From an uncultured Muribaculaceae bacterium (GTDB taxonomy: Bacteria; Bacteroidota; Bacteroidia; Bacteroidales; Muribaculaceae): a DNA stretch of 62,274 nt. Below the pieces are notes generated by a model. The model did no database searches. It was not told the DNA's origin and was given only the letters and a program-made list of their open reading frames with translations. The position numbers and the translations under genes are program-made. The DNA is taken from the NCBI GenBank assembly GCA_947625935.1, contig CANQQE010000014.1:1-62274 (forward strand), in the 5' to 3' direction. Each line of letters begins with the position of its first letter. The stretch's first letter is position 1. Of the stretch, positions 1 to 8,567 are shown one piece after another.

Positions 1-17
1 TTTAGCCTGCTTAAACT

Positions 18-51
18 ATAAAAAGAACCATAAAAAGAACTATAAAAAGAG
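18..51. repeat. Three tandem 12-bp A-rich repeats
   Basis: The motif ATAAAAAGAAC occurs at 18-28 and 30-40, and a variant ATAAAAAGAG at 42-51, giving a 12-bp period. The third copy supplies the A-tract that becomes the T-tract of the adjacent leftward terminator. Function unknown; it may simply be degenerate A-rich intergenic DNA. Confidence 0.55.
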
Positions 52-77
52 ACTGCCCAAACTTGTTAGACAGTCTC
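42..77 (-). terminator. Rho-independent terminator, leftward
   Basis: Arms GAGACTG (49-55) and CAGTCTC (71-77) form a 7-bp stem. Read on the minus strand the stem is followed by TTTTT (44-48), so it would stop leftward transcripts. The nearest leftward gene ends at 702, with a rightward GNAT gene between, so the transcript it serves is uncertain. Confidence 0.6.
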
Positions 78-119
78 ACGAAATTTCCAATAAAACTGGG
101 GTATTTGGCAAATAATATA

Positions 120-127
120 TAAATTTG
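120..127 (+). promoter_or_regulatory. Putative -7 box of GNAT gene
   Basis: TAAATTTG matches the Bacteroidota TAnnTTTG element and lies 41 nt before the ATG at 169. No TTTG sits at the expected 19-nt spacing upstream, so support is partial. Confidence 0.4.
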
Positions 128-168
128 TCCATATATATGGCATCAAATCGCAAAAACCGATATACATC

Positions 169-705
169 ATGCTGACACTTCGGCCCATAAAAACCGCTGA
201 TTACAAATATCCATTTGTCGAAAATCTATTCATTTCATCGTTCCCGATAGATGAACGACGGGACTTGCCCGATCAACGTCGTAACATAGATAGCAATAAC
301 GACTTCACACTCTTGTTAGCGGAAGACAACGGCACTCCAGTGGGATTTTTCGCCATATGGGACTTTGGGAGTTTCAGCTACGGAGAACATTTCGCAACCG
401 ATCCTGATTTCCGCAACAAAGGTTATGGCGGCGAAATACTTCGACTGATATTGGACAGATTGCAGCATCCACTCATACTTGAGGTGGAACTGCCCGACAA
501 TGACCTGTCGCGCCGTCGCATCGACTTCTATCGCCGCAATGGTTTCAAATTGTTAGACGACCATCCCTACATCCAGCCACCATATCGCAATGGCGGAGCG
601 TCACTGCAAATGCACCTCATGGTCTACAATCCACAAAAAACCAACCTCGACCTAAACAAAATAACCGCCACCCTCCACACCAAAGTCTACCATTATCCCA
701 ACTAA
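169..705 (+). CDS. GNAT family N-acetyltransferase
   Basis: A 178-residue cytoplasmic protein with the single GNAT fold: the beta4 acidic region FATDPDFRNKGYGGEIL (about residues 76-92) contains the acetyl-CoA pyrophosphate loop in the form R/N-K-G-Y-G-G, and DFYRRNGFKLL (about 119-129) is the typical C-terminal beta6/beta7 segment. Family knowledge says it transfers an acetyl group from acetyl-CoA to an amine; the substrate cannot be read from the sequence. It converges on the glycan cassette: its TAA at 703-705 overlaps the leftward acyltransferase stop by a few bases. Members of this type often acetylate small molecules or antibiotics, but nothing here identifies one. Confidence 0.85.
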   Translation: MLTLRPIKTADYKYPFVENLFISSFPIDERRDLPDQRRNIDSNNDFTLLLAEDNGTPVGFFAIWDFGSFSYGEHFATDPDFRNKGYGGEILRLILDRLQHPLILEVELPDNDLSRRRIDFYRRNGFKLLDDHPYIQPPYRNGGASLQMHLMVYNPQKTNLDLNKITATLHTKVYHYPN

Positions 706-1742
706 AACGGCCTATGCGGCAATCGACACCACAACATTGACACCCCAAGACTAAGCAAAAAAATCACTATAGGGTACCCTACATGAAGGACATTCAAATC
801 AGACCCGATGTGTGGAGCGATAAAATCTACCGTCCTTTTAACCGCTATATGAAAAATATAGATGTACATTGAATACTTCACGCCAATGACACACAGCGAT
901 GACACATACCTGTTATTCAATTCGCCGATTAACGGATTGACCTTGATTGCAAGAAGCAAGGCTAAAGACGCCAGAACGATTGACAATATATAATAATCAC
1001 GGTTAACGCCAAGATATACCGCCTCTGCAACGGTAATAAGCAAGCCTATTGATAATGTCAGCACAATCGTGCTGACATCCAAGCGCGACAGGAGTGCTTG
1101 GCCGCGTTCCCTGATAAAAATTCCCGCAGCGACAAACGGAATGCCATAGAACAACCAACTGCGTTGTGTCGAGAAATAGCCCGAATATCCGACAATAATT
1201 CCACCCACAAACAAGCATGCGGAAATTAGATATAGGGCCTTAATTTTATCATATCTGTAAAACAGATAACAGAACAACATCGTATAACCTATAGCAAATA
1301 AATACCATAAATGAATATCGACTATCGATTCATTTAAAACAACAAACTTTAATATGTTTGTCACATCGGTCGCCTTCTCTATCGGGATGTAGTAATCATG
1401 CCATACTACTTGGTTGTACAACATATTGAATATGATGTATAGAACCATTGTCCATAATGCCAGTCTGAATATTTTGGCGAGATGCCCTTTAAGCTTGCCT
1501 TTTTGCATTAAAATCGGAAAATAATACCCCGAAATAATGAAAAAGCAGCCTACTCCCAGACGCGCAAATGCAATCATTCCATAAGCCAAACTCGTGTTGA
1601 TTGAATCTAATTGAATCTTGCTGTGAATAACAACAACAAGAAAAGCCGACAACGTCTTGAGTACATCCACGCCTAAATCTCTATCAACACTCAACGAGTG
1701 ATTTGGCTTTTTCATCGTCATAACCGAATTGTTTGCTTGCAT
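702..1742 (-). CDS. Acyltransferase 3 (OafA-like) membrane O-acyltransferase
   Basis: A 346-residue polytopic membrane protein of the acyltransferase 3 family (Pfam PF01757). The first membrane segment contains the family's catalytic-site histidine (VVVIHS, His40) and helix 2 carries FARLGVGCFF with the conserved Arg61. About ten hydrophobic segments follow. Family members move acetyl or other acyl groups across the inner membrane onto periplasmic glycans such as O-antigen or peptidoglycan. It is the last gene of a leftward operon with a GtrB-like transferase and two DUF6056-like proteins, so modification of the same surface glycan is the simplest inference. Start could instead be Met8 or Met10; the 1742 ATG leaves an 11-nt gap from the upstream stop. 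Base composition is AT-rich compared with the core genes. Confidence 0.85.
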   Translation of the reverse strand: MQANNSVMTMKKPNHSLSVDRDLGVDVLKTLSAFLVVVIHSKIQLDSINTSLAYGMIAFARLGVGCFFIISGYYFPILMQKGKLKGHLAKIFRLALWTMVLYIIFNMLYNQVVWHDYYIPIEKATDVTNILKFVVLNESIVDIHLWYLFAIGYTMLFCYLFYRYDKIKALYLISACLFVGGIIVGYSGYFSTQRSWLFYGIPFVAAGIFIRERGQALLSRLDVSTIVLTLSIGLLITVAEAVYLGVNRDYYILSIVLASLALLLAIKVNPLIGELNNRYVSSLCVIGVKYSMYIYIFHIAVKRTVDFIAPHIGSDLNVLHVGYPIVIFLLSLGVSMLWCRLPHRPF

Positions 1743-1753
1743 AACATTTAGAT

Positions 1754-3328
1754 CTATTCATCAATAGCAACCACATTGTCACTCAATCCAAAGATTGTGT
1801 AGTCTGATTCATCGATAAGTTGTGCCCGCCACTTGTCAGTTTCTTTCAACACTTTATCAAATCGCAATTCGATAGGTTCATAGTCACGTTTTACTAAACC
1901 AAACAAATCTATGTTACGGTTCATATAGAAACGTCCCGGAGCCAGTTTGGATTGTACAAGAAGATATATTCCATTGCCATAAGGCACAACCTGATTACCA
2001 ATATCGACCGAATCTTTTCCCTGTAGATAATCAGGCAATACATTTATCAGCGGCTTTTCGGGAGCGTAATGAGAATGTATTGATTTTTTGAACGACTCAA
2101 TTGCCCTATCATTCGAATAGGCATTTATTGGTATCAACATGAACGGATTCACAAAAAAGCCATCTGTCTCTGATAATATAACCGATGTAAAGACATCCCC
2201 GGTCGGTGATGACTCATATTTCTGCAACAAATCAAGAAACTGTTCTTTAACCTTATAGGTTCTGTCAATTTGCACCCCCCATACAATCAATAGAGACAGT
2301 ACCGAAACCACAGTCCAAAACCTATTAAAACTGTGATTATTCAACAATCTTACGGCTATTATTATCGCCATCAATTCAACTCCGAATACAGATCTGCGTC
2401 CGGGGACTCCCAAAGCAAACACAAAAATCATGCTTACGATCATTGCATTCCAAAAAAAACTATTATCCGCATATATTTGACTAAAACTCAATTTGCCATG
2501 AAATTTTTTATATAGCACTAAAATGAACAGCAAATATACAGATCTGAAAGAATATAGCATTACCCTTAATGAATCTAAAATATCAACAGGACCATCATTA
2601 TTAATCCGAACGAAATTGGCAGGAGCTAAACATAATATAAGCAATCCACAGCCAAAACATATAGCCATAATATATTGTGATATTGTACATTTCTTAAAAT
2701 GAGATATCCAATATATTATCAAAGCGGCACCAATTCCCACGTTTATTCCTTCATGTCCATTTCCTGCAATAGCCGAAAATACGGCCAAACCAATCAATGT
2801 GAAAATATTCTTCTCACTTTCATACCGAAAGAACATCCATACGAATGTTAACGTAAATAAAAACATCCATATATAATTAATCTGATACGCGGGACTCATT
2901 CGCGTCATCAGGCTCAAATAAACTAATAATACGATAGTGAGCAACGACGATGCTGATCTAAGCGAACCATGACCCAATTTCAGCACTATGACAACCAACA
3001 ATATTGATGCAATCGCATTGATAATTGCAAACACTCTTTGACTCACAAAACTACAAAAATACTGTACTATACTGTGCGCAACAAACCTCCCATTTACATT
3101 TTGATAATGAACTTTTTGAGAGCTGATTATATCTCCTATAGTCTCTATTTTATCATTATACTCATCATAATCATGATCAAGAGTGTAATGCTGTTCGGTA
3201 AACATATACCCATATCTCACGTCATCACTTCGCCATACGGTATTGTCACAAAAATAAAATATTATCGCACCAAAAACCGCCAGAATAAAAAATGGGAATA
3301 ATCTATGTAATGCTTTCATATGTTTCAA
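1754..3328 (-). CDS. DUF6056-like polytopic membrane protein (copy 2)
   Basis: A 524-residue protein with an N-terminal membrane anchor (about 8-27), about ten hydrophobic helices and a C-terminal soluble tail from about residue 370. Directly after the first helix stands WRSDDVRY, an acidic pair where GT-C glycosyltransferases place their catalytic Asp; NGRFVAHSIVQ, YQINYIWMF and GNGHEGINVG are shared almost word for word with its upstream neighbour, so the two are tandem paralogues. I assign it to DUF6056 from memory of that family. Inference: a polyprenyl-phosphate-sugar-dependent glycosyltransferase decorating a surface polymer with a residue supplied by the GtrB-like protein. Its ATG overlaps the stop of the upstream paralogue by 4 nt, so translation is coupled. 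Confidence 0.7.
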   Translation of the reverse strand: MKHMKALHRLFPFFILAVFGAIIFYFCDNTVWRSDDVRYGYMFTEQHYTLDHDYDEYNDKIETIGDIISSQKVHYQNVNGRFVAHSIVQYFCSFVSQRVFAIINAIASILLVVIVLKLGHGSLRSASSLLTIVLLVYLSLMTRMSPAYQINYIWMFLFTLTFVWMFFRYESEKNIFTLIGLAVFSAIAGNGHEGINVGIGAALIIYWISHFKKCTISQYIMAICFGCGLLILCLAPANFVRINNDGPVDILDSLRVMLYSFRSVYLLFILVLYKKFHGKLSFSQIYADNSFFWNAMIVSMIFVFALGVPGRRSVFGVELMAIIIAVRLLNNHSFNRFWTVVSVLSLLIVWGVQIDRTYKVKEQFLDLLQKYESSPTGDVFTSVILSETDGFFVNPFMLIPINAYSNDRAIESFKKSIHSHYAPEKPLINVLPDYLQGKDSVDIGNQVVPYGNGIYLLVQSKLAPGRFYMNRNIDLFGLVKRDYEPIELRFDKVLKETDKWRAQLIDESDYTIFGLSDNVVAIDE

Positions 3329-4944
3329 TCTTTAGTTGATTTCAGATAGAACCTATTGCTACTAAGATTCATTATTGTATAGTCTTGCTCGGAGATGACT
3401 TTTGCGCTCCATTTATCGGTAGCTACCGACGGCTTGTCAACCACAATTTCCATTGGAGTGTATTTCCGACAGACGATTCCAAATAGATCCACCTCCCTTT
3501 CCACATAAAATTTAGCGGAATCCCCTTCTGACGAGACTAGCAGATATACACCATTCCCACATTTCAACACTTGACTCTCAAGCTCAACATCGTCCTTGTC
3601 TTGCAGATATTTAGGTAAAACTCTTATAAGAGGCTTGTCCTTACCATACAATGATTGCATATATTTTTGAAATGCAATCAAAGTCCAGTCATCCTCATTC
3701 CCAAAAGGGAGTGGAATCACTGAAGAATAGCTAAACTCAAACGGAGAACTGTTATCTTCACACAAATCGGAATAGACATACCCATCTTTTGACAATTCAT
3801 ATTGCGAACATATATCTTCATACTGAACCCTACTCAATTCAATCTTACGGAATTGCACAAACCAAAACGACACCAATATTAAGCCAAACACAGCTAACCA
3901 AAACCAATTAAAGGAGTGTTTTTTTAATATTCTTACCGTTATTATTATAGACATCAGTTCAGCCCCAAACAAAGCTCGCCCTCCACCAGCGCCCAGCGCA
4001 AGGCAAAACATCAGACAGATTATCATGATGTTAAAATAGAATTGATTCTGTTTATAAATATTCCTCCATGTCAATCCCCACTTTCTCCTTGCTGTAAATG
4101 CCACAACAATCAAAAGCAATATCGTCCTTGCCGATATTAAGAAATCAATTATCGACATGATTATATTATTAGAATGTTCCACGCCTGACATCCTAACAAA
4201 ATTACCCGGGGCAAGACAAAGCACGGTACAACCAGCCCCGAAACCTATAGCCATAACATACTCAGCCAATGTGAAACGCCGTATATTCGTAAGCCAATAC
4301 ACAATAATAGCTCCCCCGATCCCGACATTAATCCCTTCATGACCTTCTCCAGCGATAAAACTATATATGGCAAGTCCCAACAAAGACAAAATGTTGTTTG
4401 TGTGTTTACAATTGAAAAACAACCATATAAATCCAAGTGATAATGTAAACATCCAGATATAATTTATCTGAAACGCTGGTGACATACCGGTAATAAAGCT
4501 CAAAAACACCAATACCGCAACAGTCAACAGCGATTTATAATTGCTCCACCTTGCGCCACAAAGTGACATTATGAGCCTGAACATCACAATATAGACCAAC
4601 GAATTGCATAATGCGAACCACTTCTGACCAAGAATGCCGCAGAACAACTGCACGAACGTGTGCGCCACAAACCGACCATTGCACCCTTTATAATGCGCGA
4701 TTTGGGATGCGAGAATATCTCTCAGACCTTCTATGGAAGAGCCAAAATTGGTCGAGCCGTTCCCGATACTGCTCTTTATGCCAATGAATTTAAACTTATA
4801 TAGCAAATCATCCCCAAGCCATACATTATTTATGCATAAAACATATACAACAATACTGACTATTGCCATTATTGTCAGCGATACCAATACCCTCCGATTT
4901 AACCAGGGGAAACTACAATTTTTTTTCATCATTATATGAATCAA
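3325..4944 (-). CDS. DUF6056-like polytopic membrane protein (copy 1)
   Basis: A 539-residue paralogue of the downstream protein: same first-loop acidic pair (WLGDDLLY), the same GRFVAHTFVQLFCG, FQINYIWMF and GEGHEGINVG blocks, about ten membrane helices, and a related soluble C-terminus (PLIRVLPKYLQ matches PLINVLPDYLQ in copy 2). The central and C-terminal helices differ more than the first loop, as expected if the two act on different acceptors or sugars. The gene begins 32 nt inside the end of the GtrB-like gene (4913-4944), which suggests translational coupling. GT-C-like activity is inferred from topology and the acidic motif, not proven. Confidence 0.7.
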   Translation of the reverse strand: MIHIMMKKNCSFPWLNRRVLVSLTIMAIVSIVVYVLCINNVWLGDDLLYKFKFIGIKSSIGNGSTNFGSSIEGLRDILASQIAHYKGCNGRFVAHTFVQLFCGILGQKWFALCNSLVYIVMFRLIMSLCGARWSNYKSLLTVAVLVFLSFITGMSPAFQINYIWMFTLSLGFIWLFFNCKHTNNILSLLGLAIYSFIAGEGHEGINVGIGGAIIVYWLTNIRRFTLAEYVMAIGFGAGCTVLCLAPGNFVRMSGVEHSNNIIMSIIDFLISARTILLLIVVAFTARRKWGLTWRNIYKQNQFYFNIMIICLMFCLALGAGGGRALFGAELMSIIITVRILKKHSFNWFWLAVFGLILVSFWFVQFRKIELSRVQYEDICSQYELSKDGYVYSDLCEDNSSPFEFSYSSVIPLPFGNEDDWTLIAFQKYMQSLYGKDKPLIRVLPKYLQDKDDVELESQVLKCGNGVYLLVSSEGDSAKFYVEREVDLFGIVCRKYTPMEIVVDKPSVATDKWSAKVISEQDYTIMNLSSNRFYLKSTKD

Positions 4945-5869
4945 TTATATAGACCGGTCTATTTTTTGTTTCATTAAAAATCCGCCCAACGTACTCCCCT
5001 ATTATACCTATAGCAATCAACTGACAACCGCCAAGGAATAATATAACACATATTAAAGTCGGATAACCCTGAACCGGCTCCCCATAGAGTATGGTTTTCG
5101 TAAGAGTAATTACTAAATAAACAAAAGCGGCTAAACTGACAATGAAGCCCATTACCGATGAAATTCTCAGAGGAGACGTAGTGAAACCAGTAATCCCATC
5201 AATAGCTAAATTCAACAATCCAATATAATTAAACGAGGATTTTCCCTCTTGACGATCCGCTTGATCATAAAGTAGCTCTTTCTTTTTGTAGCCAATCCAA
5301 CAATATAATCCTTTTGTATACCTTTGCGTTTCTCTTAAAGCCCTTAGGCTCTCAACACAACGTCGATCCAACAGCCGAAAATCGCCAACGTTTTGTAAAA
5401 TTTCAATGCGAGTAGTTTTTTGCAACAGCGAATAAAACGTCAAACACAATTTTTTCCTAAGCCATGTTTCTGTCCCCCTCACACGACGCTTACCATATAC
5501 ATCATCGTACCCATCTTCCCAGAATCCAATCATCTCAGGGATAACTGATACTGGATGTTGCAGATCGGCGTCCATGACTATGACGCAATCGCCTGTGGCG
5601 TAATCGAAGCCTGCGAGCATAGCGTTCTCTTTCCCAAAATTACGGGATAGATTCACGAAACATACATGATCATCAGCATTTCTCAATTCACGCATTTTTT
5701 CAAGTGAATTATCCCGGCTACCATCATTCACAAGTAATAACTCCCAATCATATCTGCTCGCTATCAAATCGCTATTCATCAAGTCTTTGACCTCTTGATA
5801 TAATTTATCAAGAGAGCGTTCTTCATTATAGCATGGAGACATGATTGTTATCTTTTTTCTCGAATCCAT
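4913..5869 (-). CDS. GtrB/DPM1-like polyprenyl-phosphate glycosyltransferase
   Basis: A 318-residue family 2 glycosyltransferase. The N-terminal GT-A domain has SPCYNEE (11-17), LLLVNDGSRDNS (46-55 region), NLSRNFGKENAM (73-84) and the metal-binding DAD in VMDADLQHP (100-102); two membrane helices lie at about 232-255 and 268-290. This architecture is that of GtrB, ArnC and bacterial DPM1-like enzymes, which load a sugar from a nucleotide donor onto undecaprenyl phosphate at the cytoplasmic face. First gene of the leftward cassette; the next gene overlaps it by 32 nt. A GtrA-like small flippase, usual in gtr clusters, is absent from this window. The sugar cannot be predicted. Confidence 0.88.
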   Translation of the reverse strand: MDSRKKITIMSPCYNEERSLDKLYQEVKDLMNSDLIASRYDWELLLVNDGSRDNSLEKMRELRNADDHVCFVNLSRNFGKENAMLAGFDYATGDCVIVMDADLQHPVSVIPEMIGFWEDGYDDVYGKRRVRGTETWLRKKLCLTFYSLLQKTTRIEILQNVGDFRLLDRRCVESLRALRETQRYTKGLYCWIGYKKKELLYDQADRQEGKSSFNYIGLLNLAIDGITGFTTSPLRISSVMGFIVSLAAFVYLVITLTKTILYGEPVQGYPTLICVILFLGGCQLIAIGIIGEYVGRIFNETKNRPVYIIDSYNDEKKL

Positions 5870-5893
5870 CTGATTTATTGGTTTTTATAGCCA

Positions 5894-5901
5894 CAAAGAT
5901 A
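5894..5901 (-). promoter_or_regulatory. -7 box of the glycan cassette
   Basis: On the minus strand TATCTTTG fits TAnnTTTG, 25 nt before the ATG of the GtrB-like gene. No clear -33 TTTG at the standard distance. The divergent interval 5870-6100 otherwise holds only the rplY promoter; no inverted repeat pair that would indicate phase variation was seen. Confidence 0.5.
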
Positions 5902-5988
5902 CGATTTTATAATGGCATTTACATCATGCAACGCTCAAAAACAGTTTGTTATCGCCATAAAAAATATGACTTATACCAGTTCATCCGC

Positions 5989-6017
5989 TTGATTTTAAAT
6001 ATTTTTTTGTAACTTTG
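5989..6017 (+). promoter_or_regulatory. Promoter of rplY
   Basis: TAACTTTG at 6010-6017 is an exact TAnnTTTG -7 box and TTG at 5989-5991 lies 18 nt upstream as a -33 element. The leader of about 75 nt before the rplY ATG at 6101 is long enough for post-transcriptional control but shows no recognisable riboswitch. Confidence 0.65.
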
Positions 6018-6100
6018 CGGTCGCTTTTTAGCATCCCGTGTGATGGGAAATTAAGGAGCAACAAACTTAATTTTGAGTAACACAACTAATTTACAAACTG

Positions 6101-6757
6101 ATGAAACTGTTTAAACTCGCAGCCGAGCCTCGCACCGACCTCGGAAAGAAGGCCGCAAAAGGTCTCCGCAAAGATGAGAAGATCCCCGTTGTCCTCAACG
6201 GTGGTGAAGTGATCACACTCCCTTACACCGGCACTCTTAACCCCGGTGAAAAAATCGTTGAAATCGATAATGGCAAAGGTCTTATCACCACTGACCTCAC
6301 CGTGACTCAGGAAAGCGTTCGCAAGCTCATCTACACACCCGACATCTTTGCCGTAGAGCTCGACTATAACGGCCAAAAGAAGATGGCTATCCTCAAAGAG
6401 GTTCAGTACCATCCCGTAAAAGACACCATCCTCCATATGGACTTCCTCGAAGTCAACGACACCAAACCCGTTGTCATGGAAGTGCCCGTGAAGCTCGAAG
6501 GCCACGCCGAGGGTGTGAAAGCCGGTGGTAAGCTCACGCTCTCTATGAAGAAAATCAAAGTTAAAGCCATTTATTCAGCTATTCCCGAGCGCGTGGTTGT
6601 CAACGTCGACAACCTTGGTCTTGGCAAAACCCTCCAGATTGGCGACCTCCACTTCGACGGTCTTGAGCTTGTCAATGCCAAAAACGCTGTGGTTTGCGCC
6701 GTTCAACTGACCCGTGCCGCCCGCGGTGCCGCAGCAGCCGCAGCAGCAGGCAAATAA
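6101..6757 (+). CDS. rplY: Large ribosomal subunit protein bL25 (Ctc form)
   Basis: A 218-residue long-form bL25, the 5S rRNA-binding ribosomal protein with an extra C-terminal beta domain (TL5/Ctc type). The start MKLFKLAAEPRTDLGKKAAKGLRK is the 5S-binding N-terminus, and VQYHPVKDTILHMDFLEV (about 102-118) is the signature block between the two domains. The tail ends in an alanine-rich stretch, ARGAAAAAAAGK. First gene of a rightward group with pth and an Hsp15-like protein, with 28 nt to pth, an arrangement that keeps translation quality-control genes together. Confidence 0.95.
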   Translation: MKLFKLAAEPRTDLGKKAAKGLRKDEKIPVVLNGGEVITLPYTGTLNPGEKIVEIDNGKGLITTDLTVTQESVRKLIYTPDIFAVELDYNGQKKMAILKEVQYHPVKDTILHMDFLEVNDTKPVVMEVPVKLEGHAEGVKAGGKLTLSMKKIKVKAIYSAIPERVVVNVDNLGLGKTLQIGDLHFDGLELVNAKNAVVCAVQLTRAARGAAAAAAAGK

Positions 6758-6785
6758 AAATGACAATTGACAACACTGTATTTCT

Positions 6786-7349
6786 ATGAAATATCTCATT
6801 GTTGGGTTGGGCAATATCGGCGATGAATATCGCGATACCCGCCACAACATCGGATTTAAAATATTGGATGCCTTTGCCGAGGCATCCAATATTTCTTTTG
6901 GCACGGAACGCTATGGCGATATAGCCCGCATGAGGCTCAAAAACAAACAGCTCGTGCTGTTAAAACCATCGACCTACATGAATCTGAGCGGCAACGCTGT
7001 CCGTTACTGGAAAGAACGGGAAAAAATCGAGATTGACCACATACTAATCGTGGTCGATGATCTCGCCTTGCCATTTGGAGCCATTCGCCTCAAACCGAAA
7101 GGGAGCGATGCCGGCCACAACGGTCTAAAAAACATAGCAGCCATGCTCGGCACCGACGCATATCCCCGTCTGAGGTTCGGAATAGGCAACGATTTTCCCC
7201 GAGGGGCACAAATTGATTTCGTCCTGGGACAGTTCTCACTCGACGACAGGATGAAAATGCCTGCACGCATCGAAATCGCTGTCGACGCCATCAAGACATT
7301 CTGCCTTGCGGGGCTACAGACCGCTATGTGTGATTTCAACAATAAATGA
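6786..7349 (+). CDS. pth: Peptidyl-tRNA hydrolase
   Basis: A 187-residue Pth1 enzyme that cleaves peptidyl-tRNA released from stalled ribosomes. The start [24 protein letters not shown] contains the conserved N-terminal glycines and the catalytic His20 in [17 protein letters not shown] (about 60-69) and [10 protein letters not shown] with catalytic Asp (about 88-97) follow, then the [12 protein letters not shown] lid (about 106-117). Length is normal for the family. It follows rplY closely and probably shares its transcript. Confidence 0.96.
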   Translation: MKYLIVGLGNIGDEYRDTRHNIGFKILDAFAEASNISFGTERYGDIARMRLKNKQLVLLKPSTYMNLSGNAVRYWKEREKIEIDHILIVVDDLALPFGAIRLKPKGSDAGHNGLKNIAAMLGTDAYPRLRFGIGNDFPRGAQIDFVLGQFSLDDRMKMPARIEIAVDAIKTFCLAGLQTAMCDFNNK

Positions 7350-7356
7350 AGACTCT

Positions 7357-7791
7357 ATGGCAAAAACCGAAGAACGAATCGACAAATGGATGTGGGCCAC
7401 GCGCATATTCAAAACGAGGACAATCGCTACCGACGCTTGCAAAAAAGGGCGTGTTACAATCGGCGACGGTGTGCTTGCCAAACCATCGAGGCTCATACAC
7501 ATCGGCGATACAGTCAACGTCAGAAAACCGCCAGTCACCTATTCATTCAGAGTGAAGGCGTTAACCGAAAACAGGTTAGGTGCGAAACTGGTCCCTGATT
7601 ATCTTGAAAACATCACGCCACAATCTCAGCTTGACCTGCTTGAAGTTGTCAAAATAAGCGGATTTGTCAACCGCCGCAAAGGGTTAGGCCGCCCGACTAA
7701 ACGCGAAGGGCGTAAACTATCAAAATTCACAGAGCAAACCTACGATGACGGCTGGGATTTCGAGTTTGATTTTGATGATGATGACGAATAG
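7357..7791 (+). CDS. S4-domain RNA-binding protein, Hsp15-like
   Basis: A 144-residue protein whose first 60 residues form an S4 domain (RIDKWMWATRIFKTRTIATDACKKGRV, then GDGVLAKPSRLIHIGDTV), like E. coli HslR/Hsp15, which recycles 50S subunits carrying stuck peptidyl-tRNA. A basic region (RRKGLGRPTKREGRK) precedes a strongly acidic tail (FEFDFDDDDE). I start at the ATG at 7357, 7 nt after the pth stop; an upstream in-frame ATG at 7306 lies inside pth and adds residues without S4 similarity. Proximity to pth fits a shared role in rescuing blocked large subunits. Confidence 0.88.
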   Translation: MAKTEERIDKWMWATRIFKTRTIATDACKKGRVTIGDGVLAKPSRLIHIGDTVNVRKPPVTYSFRVKALTENRLGAKLVPDYLENITPQSQLDLLEVVKISGFVNRRKGLGRPTKREGRKLSKFTEQTYDDGWDFEFDFDDDDE

Positions 7792-7824
7792 TGTTGATTT
7801 CTTCTTATTTCACACGTTTCACAA

Positions 7825-7854
7825 TTGCTAAACAACGTTTTTGTGCTAAATTTG
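7825..7854 (+). promoter_or_regulatory. Promoter of hemerythrin/LuxR pair
   Basis: TAAATTTG at 7847-7854 is an exact -7 box and TTG at 7825-7827 lies 19 nt upstream, the consensus spacing. The start codon at 7875 follows a leader of roughly 14 nt. Confidence 0.7.
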
Positions 7855-7874
7855 GGAGAAAATAGTATCAACTG

Positions 7875-8567
7875 ATGAAGATAACAAGGAAATTTACTGC
7901 CGACGACAGCATTGTCGATGTAATCGAGTATGATTACACCCTGCTACCGTTTCTAAGCCGTTTCTCGCTCCCGTTAGGATTCGGCAACAAATCCATCGCA
8001 TCGGTCTGCGAAGGAGCCGGAGTGGATGTCAATGTGTTCCTTTTGATTATAAATTTTATTGTTTCAGGCCACCCCGACAACGACTCCTTATCGACTTTGA
8101 ACCCACTCACCATAGTGGATTTCTTAAAGAACTCCCACGATTATTTCCTTAGTTATAAATTTCCTCACATACGCCAAAATCTACTCAATGCGCTGGACTT
8201 GTCACACGAAGACATAAATCCGGCCATCATAGGTTTCTATGATGACTTCGTCGACAAAGCCACCAGACACTTCCGCTATGAGGAGCGCAACCTGTTCCCA
8301 TATGTAAAAGCCCTTATGGAGGGACATCCGAGCAAATACAACATAAAAATTTTCTGTAGGCAACACGACGAAGTAGCCGACAGCCTCTCGGAGCTTAAAA
8401 ACATAATTCTGAATTTTTACACTACATCCGTACCCAACAAGATGTATGATGTCCTTGTCGATATTTACAACTGCGAGGAAGATCTGGACTCACACAGCGA
8501 CATCGAGAACCACATTTTAGTGCCGATGGTGGAGGCAATTGAACTAAACCAATGCGATACCCAATGA
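7875..8567 (+). CDS. Hemerythrin-domain (RIC/YtfE-like) diiron protein
   Basis: A 230-residue cytoplasmic protein. The C-terminal two thirds is a hemerythrin four-helix bundle with a full set of plausible diiron ligands: His in NSHDYF, H-x3-E in RHFRYEE, His in RQHDEV, and H-x3-E in SHSDIE. The N-terminal ~60 residues resemble the ScdA/YtfE N-terminal domain (DUF542) but have GFGNKS where the usual CCGG cysteine pair stands. YtfE/ScdA proteins repair iron-sulfur clusters after nitric oxide or oxidative damage. Its stop overlaps the start of a LuxR-type regulator (ATGA at 8564-8567), so the two are made together. Loss of the cysteines suggests sensing or iron storage rather than classical repair; that part is inference. 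Confidence 0.8.
   Translation: MKITRKFTADDSIVDVIEYDYTLLPFLSRFSLPLGFGNKSIASVCEGAGVDVNVFLLIINFIVSGHPDNDSLSTLNPLTIVDFLKNSHDYFLSYKFPHIRQNLLNALDLSHEDINPAIIGFYDDFVDKATRHFRYEERNLFPYVKALMEGHPSKYNIKIFCRQHDEVADSLSELKNIILNFYTTSVPNKMYDVLVDIYNCEEDLDSHSDIENHILVPMVEAIELNQCDTQ

Noticed and set aside
5870-6100. Invertible promoter of the glycan cassette
   Set aside because: No pair of inverted repeats or recombinase gene flanks the promoters; a -7 box is present in fixed orientation.
6086-6505. 139-codon leftward frame over rplY
   Set aside because: Antisense to a well-supported ribosomal protein; no signal, domain or promoter.
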